A stretch of DNA of 64,000 nucleotides. It comes from Galbula dea. Taxonomy: Eukaryota; Chordata; Aves; Piciformes; Galbulidae. The translations under genes and the position numbers were made by a program. The notes under the pieces are model-generated. The model saw only the letters and a list, made by a program, of their open reading frames with translations. It searched no databases and was not told where the DNA came from. The stretch lies in the NCBI GenBank assembly GCA_013399015.1, contig VWZX01001949.1, forward strand, positions 558,001-622,000. The letters are read 5' to 3'. This document shows, piece after piece, positions 36,449-51,000 of the stretch (the first letter of the stretch is position 1; every line of letters begins with the position of its first letter).

Positions 36449-39400
36449 ATGAATAAACACAATGGCATATCTGAAACTGCAAATAAAAGATTGCATGAGG
36501 AAAAGAAAACTAGCTTTAGATACACAGGAAGAAGCTAGTCTAGTACAATTTCAAAAGCTCATCCACAAACTCGATGTTCTTGCCTTTATTCTTGCAAGCT
36601 GAAAGATTATAAGGACTGACAGTATAAAATTACAAAGATAGGAGGAATGAATAAACTACTGAAAAGGAATGAAGGGTCTATTCAAAAGACAGTTCCTTTT
36701 GCTTTTGCTGCTGAGAAGGTTTGTTACTTCTTATTTACAGAAAATCCTGTAAAATATTTTTCTATGCAATATTATGTACATAAGAAACAACAAAAACCTT
36801 TTGATGGTACTTGAGCAGACTTCAAGAAGTCTTGCAGTGAGCTATGAACAAAAAAATACATGAGGGAGAGTAATAAGACATTTTTTTCTTTACCAAACCC
36901 AGATAAAAAGTTAAGCAAATTGCTGAACTGGTTAGATGATATCCTCTTCTCCTTCCTTGCTCCCAAGAACAAGGGAAACTTTCTTCCAGTGCAAAAGTTT
37001 TTTTGGCTGAAATCTTTGTGAAATATTTTGTTACCTTGAAAATCCATTGAAAAATGAAAGTTTAATAGAAAACTTTAAACTGTGATGTTGTAATAGCATC
37101 ATGCTGTTATTTTAGACATGTGAATGCTTAAGGAATTGGCTTGGAATTGTCCCTTTAAATAAGCATTTTCAGAACTGTATCTTGTATTTGCAAAAGGAAT
37201 CTCCATTTCTTGTATCAGAAACCACTAGTACTCCTTGTACACTCATTTTGAGAAAGAAGCATTTAAAACCAAAGAAGTTAATTCAGCGAATTTCTACTTG
37301 TGCATGATCACAGGTGAGTAAGTTTTAGGCTAACGGGTGAGTTTACATCCAAGATGAATATGGTTTATAGAAAGAGTAAAGCTGAGTTTCCAATCAGTAT
37401 GTTGACTAAAATCACATGTTATTCATCACGTTGCAAATACACCACATTCTTCATGTGTTATTAGGATATATGGGTCAGTCAGCTGGAAAAAGATTTTCCA
37501 CATAAATCAAAGTAGCTTCATGTTTACATGTTAGCCTCATTTACATCAGGGTCCTGACCTGCAAGAAATAAAATGATAAAAATGTCTTTTCAGCTTTTTC
37601 AATTATTTTAAGTTTTGCCATAAGCAACTGGAGAAAATTGTTTTTCCGTTACTGAAGATGAAGCATGTGGACTGCTGAGTGTGGGTGGCAGGAAGCATCC
37701 AGTGAAGGGGTAAAAGTAATTTATAGTATCACTTTGTCCTGATCAGAACCTCTCTTGGTATCCCACAAAGGGCAGATAAGAAAGGACTATCGGGCATCTT
37801 CTGTCTCTGAAGAATCTCTTTGTAAGGTCTTTTTTTCTGTGTAGTAACTACCTCAACTGCTGCAGACAACCTTATATATATTTCTTCTCTGCAGAACAAG
37901 ATCAGATTACTTTTGTTTGCATGAGGTAGGTCACTGTCAGCTGAATAAAAGGAAGGGCTATTATCAGGTTGCATTGATGGACCTGACATTTTCTTTGCTC
38001 TAGCAAGTTCTGTTTCCTTCTCGGGGCAAGTGTGCTACAATATAAGCATTAACAAGCAAGTGGTCTAGTTATAGTATTTATAGGGCTCCCATTAACTCAG
38101 GTTTCTCATGGAGGGACTTGAATAATTACTTTGTAAGGATGGAAAATCCCTAAGTTGCTATGGATGGAGCACCGAGGCTTAGAGTATGAATGAGCCTGCA
38201 TGTCTGCAGCACTGCCTTTAGCTCTCTGAGTTGCCCTGAACCACTTAAGTGTTAGATGGCACACAGTATGGCAGACTAGGGGACAGGTTCAAGTTTTAGC
38301 ATGCCCCACCACACATCCTGCATTTCTGCTATCCTGTCTGGATGTGACTGAAGGTCTCCATGGTTCCTGTGTCCCCCGTTTCCTTCTTGGTACAATCAGG
38401 ACACGAGTTTAAATAAACCCAGATTTCAACCCAAGATGGAGAAATGAGGCTCCAAGGACATGTTCCAGATGACCAAGCTGGGTTCCTGGATGGGGTGGGG
38501 TGTCTGAATCAGCACCAACTGCTTAATACTTATTGTAATTCAGGAGCTTAGATATTGACTGAGGACCTGGGCCAGACTGATGTGCACAGAGAAGTCTCAA
38601 GTAAGCATGGACTGACAAACACATCTTCTGAATCAGACACCAGCACCTGTCTGGACGGAACACTCTTTTTCCTTGACAATAGGGATCCCAGCTCTCTCAT
38701 GTAATCCCTGTCAGATCCCAGAGGACTTGAGCTGATGATGAAAGAGCTACATTAAAGATGAAACTCCATGAATGATACAAAGGATTTGCAAAAACTGGCA
38801 TGGGGATAAACCCAGGCATGGTACGCTATGTCCTTTGGCCTGAGGATGTATTGGCAAGGCTTGTCAGGAGCTCTGGGTTTCAACACTACCCTGCTTCCCC
38901 TGAACATCTTTGATCTCTTAAATCTTAAACTGCAGCACCCAATCTGGGTCCTTCCTGAACCCCTACAAATGTTAGGTCAAAAGGCTACATTTCAGGCTTC
39001 TCATGAACAGCATGGTGTTTTTTCTATCATAAAACAAGCTGTTAAGACCTGATTCTGGGGCCTGAGCGTAGAAGTTGTAGGCTGCTTCAAGAGAAGTATT
39101 GGAGACTTCAGATTCTCTTAAAAGCCTCAGAGAGTACCAAATAGGGATCAGAGATCTTCAGCACACCGTAGAATAAAAAGAGAGACTCAGGGCTGAGATC
39201 AAACATCAAATAACCCATGCAACTCCATAACTTGCCTATCTGGGAGACCACTGGCAAAAGTTAATCTCTCCTGGGGGGAGTTTAATTTTATTTTAAAAAA
39301 CCCCAAACATTTGGGTTTTGTTTATATCCACAGCTGATTTCCATTAAATATCTGAAAAATAGGCTTGGGACTGATTTTATTTTCCAAAAGTATCTTTCCA

Positions 39401-41937
39401 TGAATCACTTGAGATATTTAGAAAGGAACAAAAGTGTTCTGCAGAAACCCTTCGGAAACAAAGCTGTGCAATGTATTTTATCTATTTCTTTTACAATGAA
39501 TAGAATGAAAAGTGTGGATGGACTTTTAACCCCTTTCAGGACTGTGAAACACTGATGAAGCAGTATGGGAAAACTATTCAATAGCATATATGTGGATAAA
39601 TGGAAGAGTTCAGCTTCTGAGGCTTCTTATTCTTAACACTAAATTCCATTTCATGAAGTATACTTACTTGAATTTCTAAAGTATTACCTGAAAAATCCTC
39701 TTGACACTTACAGCTGCTTTCATTTCTTTGCTTTCTGCAGGGACTAATCCATACGCACAAAAACAAGAGACCTTTTGTTCAGCTCCAGCCTCAGCACATT
39801 TTTTGTTAATTTTTTCCTCTGTAGAAGGATAACAGGGTGAGGGATATTGTGGACCCAGAGAAGCAAAAACAAAGAGAGGCTTAACCTGAATTCATGAATA
39901 TCAAGTCTAAGGAGGACTGGATAGTCATGAGAATATTTTGTATCCAGAGTTGATACAGATCTTATGATATCTTATTTATGGCTCTGATTACCTGCTGTGT
40001 CTGGCCCTAGAACCACAATAACAGAAAAAATTAATCTGGAGTACTAGTGCTAAGTTACAACTATATTGGTAAATAGAATGTTCCAGGGACCAATTCCTGG
40101 TACTAAGGTGAGCTAGCATAGATTGGCCCCAAACTGGACTCTTGGACTCCTTTCCCCTTTAAAATAAGGTGTCTGCACCCACAGTGTCTGCTGGGAACAG
40201 TTTCCAGCTCCACTAACTTCCTACCTGCACTGGGATTTTTGTCAGTGCAACTTAACATGGGACAGAAAACCACCCTAGAGACCACCTTGGGCTCAAGAAA
40301 AGAAGTGTCAAAATACTGCATGAGAGGATGTCACATGTGTCTATATATATACACTTGTGCTAGACAGCACACCCATGCCCTGGAAGGGTGCTGAGAACAA
40401 AGTCCTCATTGTGCATGTGTGACAGTTTTATTGTACAAAGTGGGACACTTTGCTTGTGGACAGTTTCTTTCCTTCCCTCTCATATTTATTTCAGTGCACT
40501 GTTTCTTTTCTCCCAGGAATTGTGGCACTGGTTACTATTAGGGATAAAAACAGTGAAGTAAGCCTAAGGAAAGAGTGTAGGGACCAATGCTATTCAGATT
40601 TAAAATATTTTAAGTTCATGACCCTACCAAGGATTTTTGGTGCATGTTTCCTGTTTATTTCAATGCCCTTTCAGACAAACAGGAATTTTCAATGGCTCAT
40701 TTAACAGGATATGTAATTCACTGGTGAGTTACATACTGCCTCATCTGTGCCAGCCCACAGAGCATAAGGGCTAGGATAGCCCCCAGCAACACAGCCTGGT
40801 TCACTCTATAACCTCATTCATCTAATTTCCAAGCCTCTGGTTCACACTCCTGTCCTCCTAGCCAACTCAGAAGCTTGCACATTTGTCTATTAAAACCAGA
40901 AAAAACTGGACATCTCCAGCTCATTATAACATTGTTTCTGTCAAGGGTTAGGGCTGGGCACGTCACTAAAAAAAGTAATATCACTAACTAGAATTAGTTC
41001 TGAGCTTTTTCTTATTATAGCTGATTTTTGGTTTAGATCTAAAACCTGTCTGGTGTGGTGTCAGTGGTTGGTGTTGACAAACCATCTAGCATCTTCCTCA
41101 GAAGAGCTATGTGCAGAAATTGGTGATTGCTGACTTTTTATTCAGTTCCAAAAACTTTATGGAATACTTCATCTACCTCATTCCTGGGTTTCCTCTTCCT
41201 TCATCTCTGAAATACAGCTTGAATGCTCCATCTTTTTTACATGCTGCCTCACACAGTGATGCCTTGAGCCCAGTCAAGTTTCTTGCTGCAACTGCAAGAC
41301 AAATACTACTTATATTTCATTCTTCCAAGCTTCTTTTTTTTTTTGCATTTGAGACAGATTTTATACTCAACTCTGGTTTTAATTTGTGAACATTTTAAAA
41401 TTAAGAAAATTTTAGAGATGGAATGGCTTTGTACATATCCAGTCTTTCACAGTTTCTCAGATCTAAGTACATTACTTTTATTAAAAACTTAACCTTGACT
41501 TAAATATGTCTAGGGTAAAGACTGTCTCAGAAGTACGTATTCATTCCATACAGCAATAGCAGGAGAGAGAAGGTACTGGTTATTTTCCCAGGTACAAAGC
41601 CAATGATGCCACAAGATTCTGATCCCTTCTACAGGGACACTGTTTTTTCTTTCCTTTCAAGTAATTCCCTGCTGGCCTTTACCTTTCTCAAGTGTCTTCT
41701 TTAACTTCTCTTTCTCCCTGTTGTCCACTGGAGAAACATTGGAGCGAAGTCTGACCTCAGTGATTCAACCAAGGCCACACAATGAATAGATCTCTGTATG
41801 AAGAACAAAAAATGAGAACACTGACTCATGTCTCTGTCCTAGTCAGATGGCTGTGGTGCTTCTCCTTCTCACTCTGTGGCTAACTTCAGTGGCAAACTTT
41901 GGTCCAGTGCATACTCACATGCACGTCTCCAAAATCC
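36449..41937. other. Unique AT-rich DNA, no gene seen
   Basis: About 5.5 kb without a supported gene. The stretch 38.1-39.2 kb is richer in G+C and looks somewhat repeat-derived, but I could not name a family. G-rich 'ggatggggtggggtg' is at about 38487-38501. A short hairpin is listed separately at 39297-39319. Confidence 0.4.
39297..39319. repeat. Short hairpin with one bulge
   Basis: The left arm 'aaaaccccaaa' (39297-39307) pairs with 'tttgggtttt' (39310-39319), apart from one extra C. The loop is only 'ca'. It is probably a by-product of the A/C-rich and G/T-rich neighbouring runs. Confidence 0.7.
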
Positions 41938-41977
41938 CACATACACGTGCATGTATGCACATACACGTATGTACACA
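41938..41977. repeat. 40-bp alternating purine-pyrimidine tract (Z-DNA-prone)
   Basis: Every base alternates pyrimidine and purine without a break. The tract is a degenerate CA/TG array with CACGTG-like and CGTATG steps ('atacacgtgcatgtatgcac' at 41941-41960, and the related 'atacacgtatgtacac' at 41961-41976). Alternating stretches of this length are classic candidates for left-handed DNA under supercoiling. It lies in unique sequence with a related degenerate stretch just upstream (41911-41925). Confidence 0.9.
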
Positions 41978-44900
41978 GTTATTCCTCTTCTTCTTGATTC
42001 ACTGTTGTTTTCTTCAGGCTAATGTCAATGCAAAACCCAAAGTGCAAACTAGTGCAGAAGAAAATTTTCTTATTGTTTAGATCCTGGCAAAGGGAGAATG
42101 AGCTTGTATTGCAGTTGCAAAGGCTAGGGGCAAGGTAAGGCTGGTAAAGTTGTTGAATGCAGTTTCAGACTCACTCTTTCCTCCTTTGTTGCAAGATAAG
42201 GAGCCAAAAAGAAAGACTACCAGACCATACCTCTCCTCCTTCCTACAGTGTTCTTTTCCAAAATTGTCTGATTGTTTAAAACCATATTTAATTTTAGTGC
42301 TATCTATATTACATATGTCCAAAAATGAAAAGAGAAATGAGCTAAATTATCAGAAATATAGTTGGATGTTAAGACTGAGGATATAGGAATGGAGGACACA
42401 GTGATTATAAGAACCCTCAGCAAAAGCTGTTATCTATGTCAGACTTCAGCCTACTCCAAGGTTCTGCCCAAGTTAATATTGCAGAAGTTACAGTGCCCCA
42501 GGGCCTCAAGAAATGAGCACATCTTGGCTTCAAATGGAGACTCGAAACTCTCCAAAAAGAGACCAGTTCTCTTAAAAGACATGGTTTGAAAAACTGATTC
42601 CCCATGCATTAGAGACAACACTTACAAGGTCCAAAGCTTTTGGCCAAGATATCTAATAAGCTACAGGCCTGGAAGAAGTGGGGGGGTAAAGCAGCACCTC
42701 AGTGAGTGGCTGATTATATCCATGAATTTATAGCCCTTACACTGAATCTCTTTCCCTTCAACTATTATAGCAGAATGTGATTCATCACTGGGAAGCACAG
42801 TGATGGTTCAATCTGAGATATTCTGGAAAAGGAGACTTGAAAATCCTTGTTAAAGAAATGACAGGGATGGTGGATGGGGAGGTTCTTAACAAAACTTTGT
42901 AAGACATTTTGCTTTCTAATATAAGTGTCTATTAAATTAAATGAGCATGAACTTTGCACATAAATGAGGTATTATGTCCCATGAGATTTCATCTACCTAT
43001 CATTACAGTCAATGATAGAACTTCCATTAATCAAAAAAGAGAAATATTTTCATCTAATCACTGAAGGAACCTGAGGACCCATCATCTTTTTCAAATTTGG
43101 TTTAATTCATATGCTTTTCTTTTCATCAGTCTTTCCATTACCTGCATGCCTCATCAATGCAAAGGAAACTGTTTTTGTAAAACAGCTGGCAAAAATTAAA
43201 GGTTTCCAGCTTGATGGAAGTATTAGGTTTCAAAATTAAATTTCAGTGAAATTCTTACTACTGTATTTTCCTCATTCTCTGCATACCTAACTCAAGCACT
43301 GCAAATCTACTTTGCAGAAATACCCAGTATGTCCAGCTGTGTCTTAAGTCAATAGCAAACTGTGTTTCAGACACAGGATTGTAGGGCTGGTAGTGTTCAG
43401 AAAAGTAAAATATGTAGTACTTCATTAGAGATGTCCAGAATGAACAGATTTTAATCTCAGTCCCATACCTCTAAATAGAAGTGTTGAGAAAACAGATTAC
43501 TTTTTAATTTCTATGGATGTGCTAGTGTTTGTAAGTGTAGTGATAAATGCCTTAGAAGTGCAAAAAGTTTATCAGACACATGATCACTAACCAAAAATGT
43601 GGGGGAAGGTTTTTTGTTAATTTACTTAATACTTTATGAAGTCACTGAAGAGATTTGCTCCAAATTAAAAATAGCATGCCAATTTGCCATTGAGGACTGG
43701 GGTCATATATGCACCAATAAGGAGAATGAATGAAAAGTGAATAAAAAACCTGAACTTGAACAGTCTCTAAGTTCTGAGTGCTTGAAATTGCAGTCTCAGT
43801 TTTCATTTAGTGTGCATTATTGAATGTAAAAGTTTTTGACTATTAAACCAATGGCACCAAATGTAGCTTTATACCTAAACTAAAAGTAATTTGTCAGTCT
43901 CTTTCATCCCTCTCAAAACTTAATAGAAAATGTGAGTCACAGGAAATTACATTAGAAGAGCTGTATAGAAAATATATTCCTAATATAACATTTCACTTTC
44001 TCAGATGTTGGTAAGTTATTTAGATCTATATCTTAGTGTTGGTTGTCATTGAGGTATGTGTATGTGTAATAACAACACACTGTGACTGCTCAGAGGACAT
44101 CCAGAAGGTAAAAGCTGTTACTGAATGAATTACAGCATTTTAGTGAAAGAAAAGACCACTATCTCAAATGTTGCTCTAACATGCAAAATTAAAGTAATAT
44201 CTGTGTGGTAGCTTGAACAATGGAGCCTTAGTCTTTCAATCTTAATAAAAAGAATGGATTATTTGTTTCCAGCAGAAGAGCTTTGCAAATGCACTCACTT
44301 CCCAAGGAAAAGGTGGTGGAGCAGACAAGTTCCTACTTGGTGCTCATCAACCTCATGGTTCATTGCTGAAGGTTCTTGGACTCTCCCAGAATTAGGCCTA
44401 GATTAGCAGCTCCCTTGAGAAAAATTGTATAATCCTTTGATGTCTAACAAATATAATTTGATAATGGTGTCAAAGACAAGTCCTCTCTTGTCCATGTCAC
44501 ACTTGCATCTACAGGTTTTTCAGTGAGAATGTTCTAAAGTTCAGCTTTTATTTCCTTCTCTTTTAAGGCTATGCTAAACCTGTTCTGTACAGCTATTCTG
44601 TGTTGTTATGAATCAGAAATATGGAAGTCAGTAGTTGGGAGCATGTTTGGCATTTGTATAGATTTATGTTGGGTATTGCTTTCAAGTAAAACCACAGGAA
44701 GATAAGAGTGAAGATGATGGGAATAAAAATAAACTGACCAGGAGCAGTTATTAGACTGCAACTTGCCAGGCTACTGTAGAAGAAATACAACACATTGATT
44801 CTTTGAGGATATCACCTTTCAACATCCCACTGTCTCCTGAAGCACCTGTACTAATAGGCATCAGCTTGTAGAAACGAGTGAAACAGCTAATGTCTCTCTT

Positions 44901-45007
44901 GCCTGAGCTTTCCAACACACTCCAAAGTCAAAGTCTATACATATTGGCAAAAATAAAATAGTTTTCTTCTTGCACTAGTTTTTTTAAATGGAATATAAAT
45001 TTGAGAT
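41978..45007. other. Unique AT-rich DNA, no gene seen
   Basis: About 3 kb with no supported gene, RNA gene or recognised mobile element. Open frames are 62-81 codons with no domain. Confidence 0.4.
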
Positions 45008-45056
45008 TTGATACCAACCCCTAACATTCTGTGATTCTGTGTGATACTGTGAGATG
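45008..45056 (+). mobile_element. CR1 LINE, 3' tail relic
   Basis: 'ataccaacccctaacattct' followed by 'gtgattctgtgtgatactg' matches the last block and tail of a CR1 element. Only about 45 bp are recognisable. It is a severely 5'-truncated insertion or a decayed one. Confidence 0.6.
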
Positions 45057-48000
45057 TAAAGACACCTGCTGTTGAAGGGTATAATGAACATCAAGATCTT
45101 TCTAGAACTGTTAATCCCCACTATGAAAATTTTTCACACCTTCCTTTAGAGCAAGAGAGGAAGAAGAGGAGTTGTGTCCTCTTGTAGCTAAGGCTGTGTG
45201 TTTCACTGAGTAATGTACATGGAAGACAGGGAGAATTTATCTCTCCCTCTTTTTTACTGTTCTGTTTACAGTCAGCCTACCTTACTCAGCAGGAGAAATC
45301 TGAAAGAGACAGTTTCTTACCATGAAAGTGGTTCCCAAGCAGTCTGGGTTGCAGTTAAACTGCCTCCCACACACTAAGGAACAGCAAATCAAAGCAAACA
45401 GGCAAAACTTTTCCCTAAAAAATGTAGTATCTCAGCAAACAAGCTATAATGCTGGCAGGCATAGGACTGTGGAGCAGGACCAGACTGAAGGTACCCTTAG
45501 TTCAGGATATGGAGAGTGTTACATTCCTGGGAGGAAACTAGCAGTCAGATGTGGGATTATCTGCTCTCCACCACAGTTCTCATTCTAATAACTTTGTTAG
45601 AGTGACTCCATCCCTGTCACATGCACTGTGATATCCCACTGAAAAACTTTAGTAGCCTGAACTTCTCTGCCTTTGAATATCTTCAGTATCTGTAAAAGCC
45701 TAATCCTCTTTCACTCCTTGCTGAGTTACTAGCTTGGGAACTTCTTACTACCACTTTGCAGAAAAAACTACGGAGGTTTGTTTGTATTGATATGCTTTTG
45801 CTCACTGAACATCCCTCTGCTTTTCTGTTTTACAACTATTAAAACCCAGAAGCTGCTCATTTACTTTGTCAAGGCTTTCTGCTGACTTTGATTCCTCCTT
45901 GGCAGCACCACACATGTAATGGGTGCAACCCTAGCAGTGTGCCCACCTTACCTTCCTCACTGCCCTGCCCTGCACAAGAAAAGCAGAAAGCAGAGGACCA
46001 CCCTGGAGGAAAATGTGAAGAAACCTCTTTTGCTTGCTCTGAAATGCCCCTGGTCATTGAGAGGGGGAGCTGAAAAGGAGAAAAGACTTTCTGCCTGCTT
46101 CCTTCCTTCTGAGCACACTTCAGACAGGACAGGCACAGCCACTGTGGCTGTAGGCAGCTGTCAGTTCCTGTGAGGGATTTGACAGGTTGGACAGCTGCAT
46201 CACCAGAACTGACAGCTTCTGAAGGCACAACATGCTGATGGAAATGAAACAGGGTGGGAAGCAGATGAAAGGCAGTCCCAGGCTGTCTGACAACACCTAG
46301 TCCCTCCCAGCAGTGGGGCTGGCTGTGGTTTCCATCACAGCTTGGCTTTATTACAGAAGAAACAGTAGCTTACAGCTGACCTTGAAAGTTTGGGCATGTG
46401 TTGGTGCAGGCATGTCCAGAACATGGTACTGGTACAGCAGAGTTACATTTTAGTGATGCCAATATGAATTGAAAAATAGTCCCTTACATTTTGATATGTG
46501 TCAGGCAGCACACAAATATGAAATGAAAATAAAATTACCAGCTTGCTAACAAACTGAAACTGTGACAGGAACATCTTAGAACAGATTACTGGGGAGTGTT
46601 TTTGGTCTGAAGATAATGGGGTGATGAGCCAGATCAATGATTTCTAAGGAGAAGCAAGTGAAGGGCTCAGAAAAAAAGAGTATTTGGGAGTATAATTGCT
46701 GAAAAGCAAACACAGAGAGGCTTATTTTCTCCAGGTAGATCTTTCCTTCTAATTTGTTTCAGTTTTCTTTTCCTACCCATGTTTTGTGATCAAATTTTTA
46801 CAGCATAGGCATTCTGTACCACCAGAACGTTTCCTGCAACTCTTTTTGCCATAGCTAGCTAAAACAGTGTGGTCTTCTGTATTTTTTCAGTTAGGAAAAA
46901 TTGCTGACAGAGACAAATTCTTCTTTAATAGACCCTCTTTGCCTTACAAAAACACAGCACAATTTCTGAGACCGATAACTTCTTTCCCCACATTCTCCCC
47001 AACACTACCCACCCCCCACCCTTCTCAAGTTGTCTCCAAGTCCCACAGTTTATTCCTCCCAAGTCTCAAACTTTTCTTCTGGCTTTTCTTTCAACTTTTA
47101 TCACCTTTTGGCTTCTTGGAGACCCAAAAAACTTACTAAAAAGTAGAGATTACATCCTCATTGTTCACACATGCTTTACAAGTATCTTTGCTTGGGCCAA
47201 TGCATTATGCCTGTTCTTGAAGTAAAACTGCTGTCATTGCTGCTAAGTAGCTCTATAAAAAGCCTTATGAAATCCTGAAGTCCTTGAAAGAATAGCAGTG
47301 GTTATACCTAATCTGTGGCATTATTCTTTCTTGTCCTCTTTTTCTTTCCTTTTTCTTTGCATAGTCTTAAGGTGCACACATTATGCATCAGAACCTAATT
47401 AACTTACTACTCCTCTTAGCACTTAAAATATAGCTGTTGTAAGTGGCTGGCCTAGCTCCAAGTGCTTCAGTGATATTATTCGTCTACCCAGGAGCATCTT
47501 GAAAGTTTGATTGCAATTAATGATTTCATAGAAATGGTTCTTACCCTGTTAATGATTGTCTTGCTCTGCATTCATGCATGGTCTGCATCACTCAGTACCT
47601 GACTGCTAACTGCTATATTCAGGACAGATAGGGGGTTTTTTACCCATCAAAAAAAGAATTAACAATTAGCAGTAACATTATAAGAAATGTCGAACTTGCT
47701 CAAAATTGCTAACTTACTAACTGTGTAAGTTCATGATTAACTGTGGATCCTGTGGATGCTGAAGCTGACCTAGATTCAATAGGAAATTGGACAAAGACTA
47801 TTAGAGAAAAAGACATGCCTTTGGAAGTCCTTGCCCTGCAAGTCAATAGAATATTGGAGAATACTTCTTATATTTGCATTATTCTTTACTCTTCACTTAG
47901 CATCTATCACAAGCCATTTCTATGAGAGACTGTTGGGATAAATGCAGCTTTGTTTGGATGTAGTATGGTGACTTTTCATATGTAGGTAACGTGAACTAGC

Positions 48001-51000
48001 ATATCTGACCCAATAGCTACAGCAGTGAACTAAGGAGAGCCACTGCAAAACTTAAGAATTGTTATGCAGTCATCTGTTTGTTGGACAGTAAAAGGTTAGC
48101 CTAAAAGCAACAGACAGATAAAGTAAAGACTGCACATGTAAAGTTTGATTTGCCATGGAGCCATCACTCGAATGGGAAGGCTAAGAATTCTGGCATTACA
48201 GAGTGTCTGTAATACCAGGTTTTCAGTTCTGACAGACCTGTAGCTGGGAAAAAAGAACATCCCCAAAACTCTGTCTTTATTTGCAAGGAGATGTTTGCCA
48301 GCCGCCTTTAGTAATGGCAAAAAAATGGGTTTCTGGTCAGATGCAGCCAACACTGCTATCTTGGAAAGAAATTAAATCTTTTATATTTGTCTCCATTCCA
48401 TCTACATTGACATTGCTTTTGTTGGCACTCTCAGCATATATGACTGAGGTTGTAGGAACACCCTGCCAATACCTCCTGAGAGGTGTCCCTGGATGAATTT
48501 AGTGTTGTGCCTACTGCTAGATCTCCAAAAAAGAGCCTCTGATTAACTCTACCATGTTCTCATGCTCCAGCAGGATTTTCACTCAATGTTTTTTTGGACA
48601 TATTTGCAGAGTAACACTTTCATACTCGTTGTTCACCTTCTAAACTTTCTTATGAAATTTTAACTCCTTAAAACTTCCTTTTAATCTCTGTGCCCATCCT
48701 TCCTCAGCAGAGCCAGTGTGTCATGACATTCAGATACAGAGCAGCAAACAGTCCTGACAGCTATGTACAGAAGCTATTGGCAGCAACTCCCAAAGTTTTT
48801 TGTGATCATACCAGTGGGAAGAGCTATTATTTTTCTGTTATGGATCTTGTAGAGAGAGTTTTGATGTATTACACAAAACCACAGCCATGGGAGTGACAAG
48901 ATTAAGAATTAAGCCTAAATTTCCTGTGGTAAAGGTAAACTTAATACCAAGAAAGGCAGCCTTTTCAGTTTTCCTGTTTTGCAGCAAAATGCATATTCCC
49001 AAATAGGAACCTTTTCCCCACAGTACATCCTCTTCCCTTGTTTTGGTGAATATGTTTCCTTTTCTAAAGTACATGGAATAAAGATGTCAAGTAACAGTTT
49101 TGTAACTCCTCATTCACAAAATGGAGAGCTGCTGATCCATGCAACAGCATCAACTTTTCCCCCTCCTCTTCTGTGCTCATTTAAGCAATTTTTTACAAAT
49201 ACCATCTTGAAAGATCAGTTGCAAATTTTATTTGCATATACTTGTTTGATTAGTCCTCCTAAATGCAGGAATGTCTTATTTAAATAGAACATAATTCTGT
49301 CTTCCACCCATTTACTGGGTTCACTGTTCTCAGTTCATCCTAAATGAATTCTTTCTACTTTTCTGAGAAGAGGTTTTTGCCAACTTACTTCTAAATCTTT
49401 AATAAAGGCATACTCAATGTATTCAGGTGGCTTTTCCACCCAAACCCATTAGCTTGTCTACTGTGACACATTTTTGAATAAGGAAATGAGGATAAGACTG
49501 GAACTGATCAGTATGTGCCTAGAAAATAGACTTTGCAGCCTGCTGGAAGGATGAATGTTGATTTTTCATCAATTTCATGTCTAAAGGAGAAGACACATTC
49601 ACGCACAACATAGGGCAAAAAATAGCAACAATTGTTTTCATTTGTAGCCACTTGCCCACCTTTGGATTGTAAACAAACACATCATCCCTTAGCTAAACAT
49701 GGAAGGAAGGCAAAGCTCCCCTCTGGGGAGAAGGTCTGCCTCTGCAAAGTGCCTCCAGGCTTTCACTCTAAATAGTCTTCCTCTGCCTAATGGCTTTTAT
49801 TAAGCCGTGTTTGTCAGTGCAGTTCACCTTGAACATCTGGTGAAGCAGGCATAGCAGAACTGAAATCTTTCCTGCAGTGGAACAGCATGGCTTCTGGCTT
49901 CAGCCCTGGCAGAATAGCCTATGCAGACAAGATCTTATTTCAAGGCCTGCTGTGGCTACCTGGCACATAAGATGTGTGATTTTGTGATTCCTTCCCTCGA
50001 GCAGTTCCTTGTTTTCTTTATGTTCATACAGTAAGTTTGAAAGTTACAGGAAACTTTGGGTGAGTGAGCATGGAATGTATATGCTACCAAAATCCACTTG
50101 ATTATGGGTACAACAGGATGTAAAGGTGTGTTAACACATCCTTATTTTTACTTATTTAATTCTGTAGTGCTAATCATGCAATTACTTGCAGCTATATTTA
50201 TTTAGACCTCTGCATCAAAATATGGCATCATCTTCTGCTTCCCTCACCCAAACAGTTCTAGCAATAATTCAGATTAAACAAAGCAACTGCACAAAAAGTT
50301 TGCTTTCCATCTTCTTTTAGGATTTTTGCTGTCATTCTGTGCCAGGAGGTGGTGCCACAGAGCAGGAAACAGTTTAGGCATGATCTGGCATGCACACCTT
50401 GCAAGACTAAGAGTTTAGGAAGTGGTTTTGTCTTCTTTCAAAGTGCTTTCAGGATTTTACCTGAAGCCCGATACAATTCAAATATCCCAGGACAGGAAAT
50501 AAATATTTGTTTGCCCTTTCATTTTTATTCCTTTCACATAAATGTGGGGTTTTTTCAGTCAGGTGTTTATCCAGAGGATTCCCAGCTTTCTTCTGCACAA
50601 TGAAATCTCCTCCATCCCTCCATCATAAACCTGCTCAGCTTTGCAGCATGACCCTTTCACACATTTGTTTTCCATAAACTACCTTAAACCTGAGCCTTGC
50701 CTATATAAAAAGTCTCAGGCTAGTCAGAGAAATGCCTTAACTTCTCAGGATGAATTATTCCTCCATCTCAAGCTACCTTTGAGATGTGATGAAAAGATCA
50801 CTTCCTTTTCATTAGATTACCATCTTGCATGCACTATACATCCCTCCCTTGGCAGTGCAGCACAGCCTCCTTGTTTCTGGAAAGGAGAGCAACTGTGGAG
50901 TGGTTTTACAGTCTGTAACACTCCATCATCAATATACTGCTGGGAGTGTCTCAAATTTTCATCTATGGTAGTGTAATGTGTCCAGAAAAAGTTCCTAGTG

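Noticed and set aside
45869..46228. 119-codon minus-strand frame with overlapping plus-strand frames
   Set aside because: The higher G+C content lowers stop frequency. No recognisable domain, exon boundary or ATG context supports coding.
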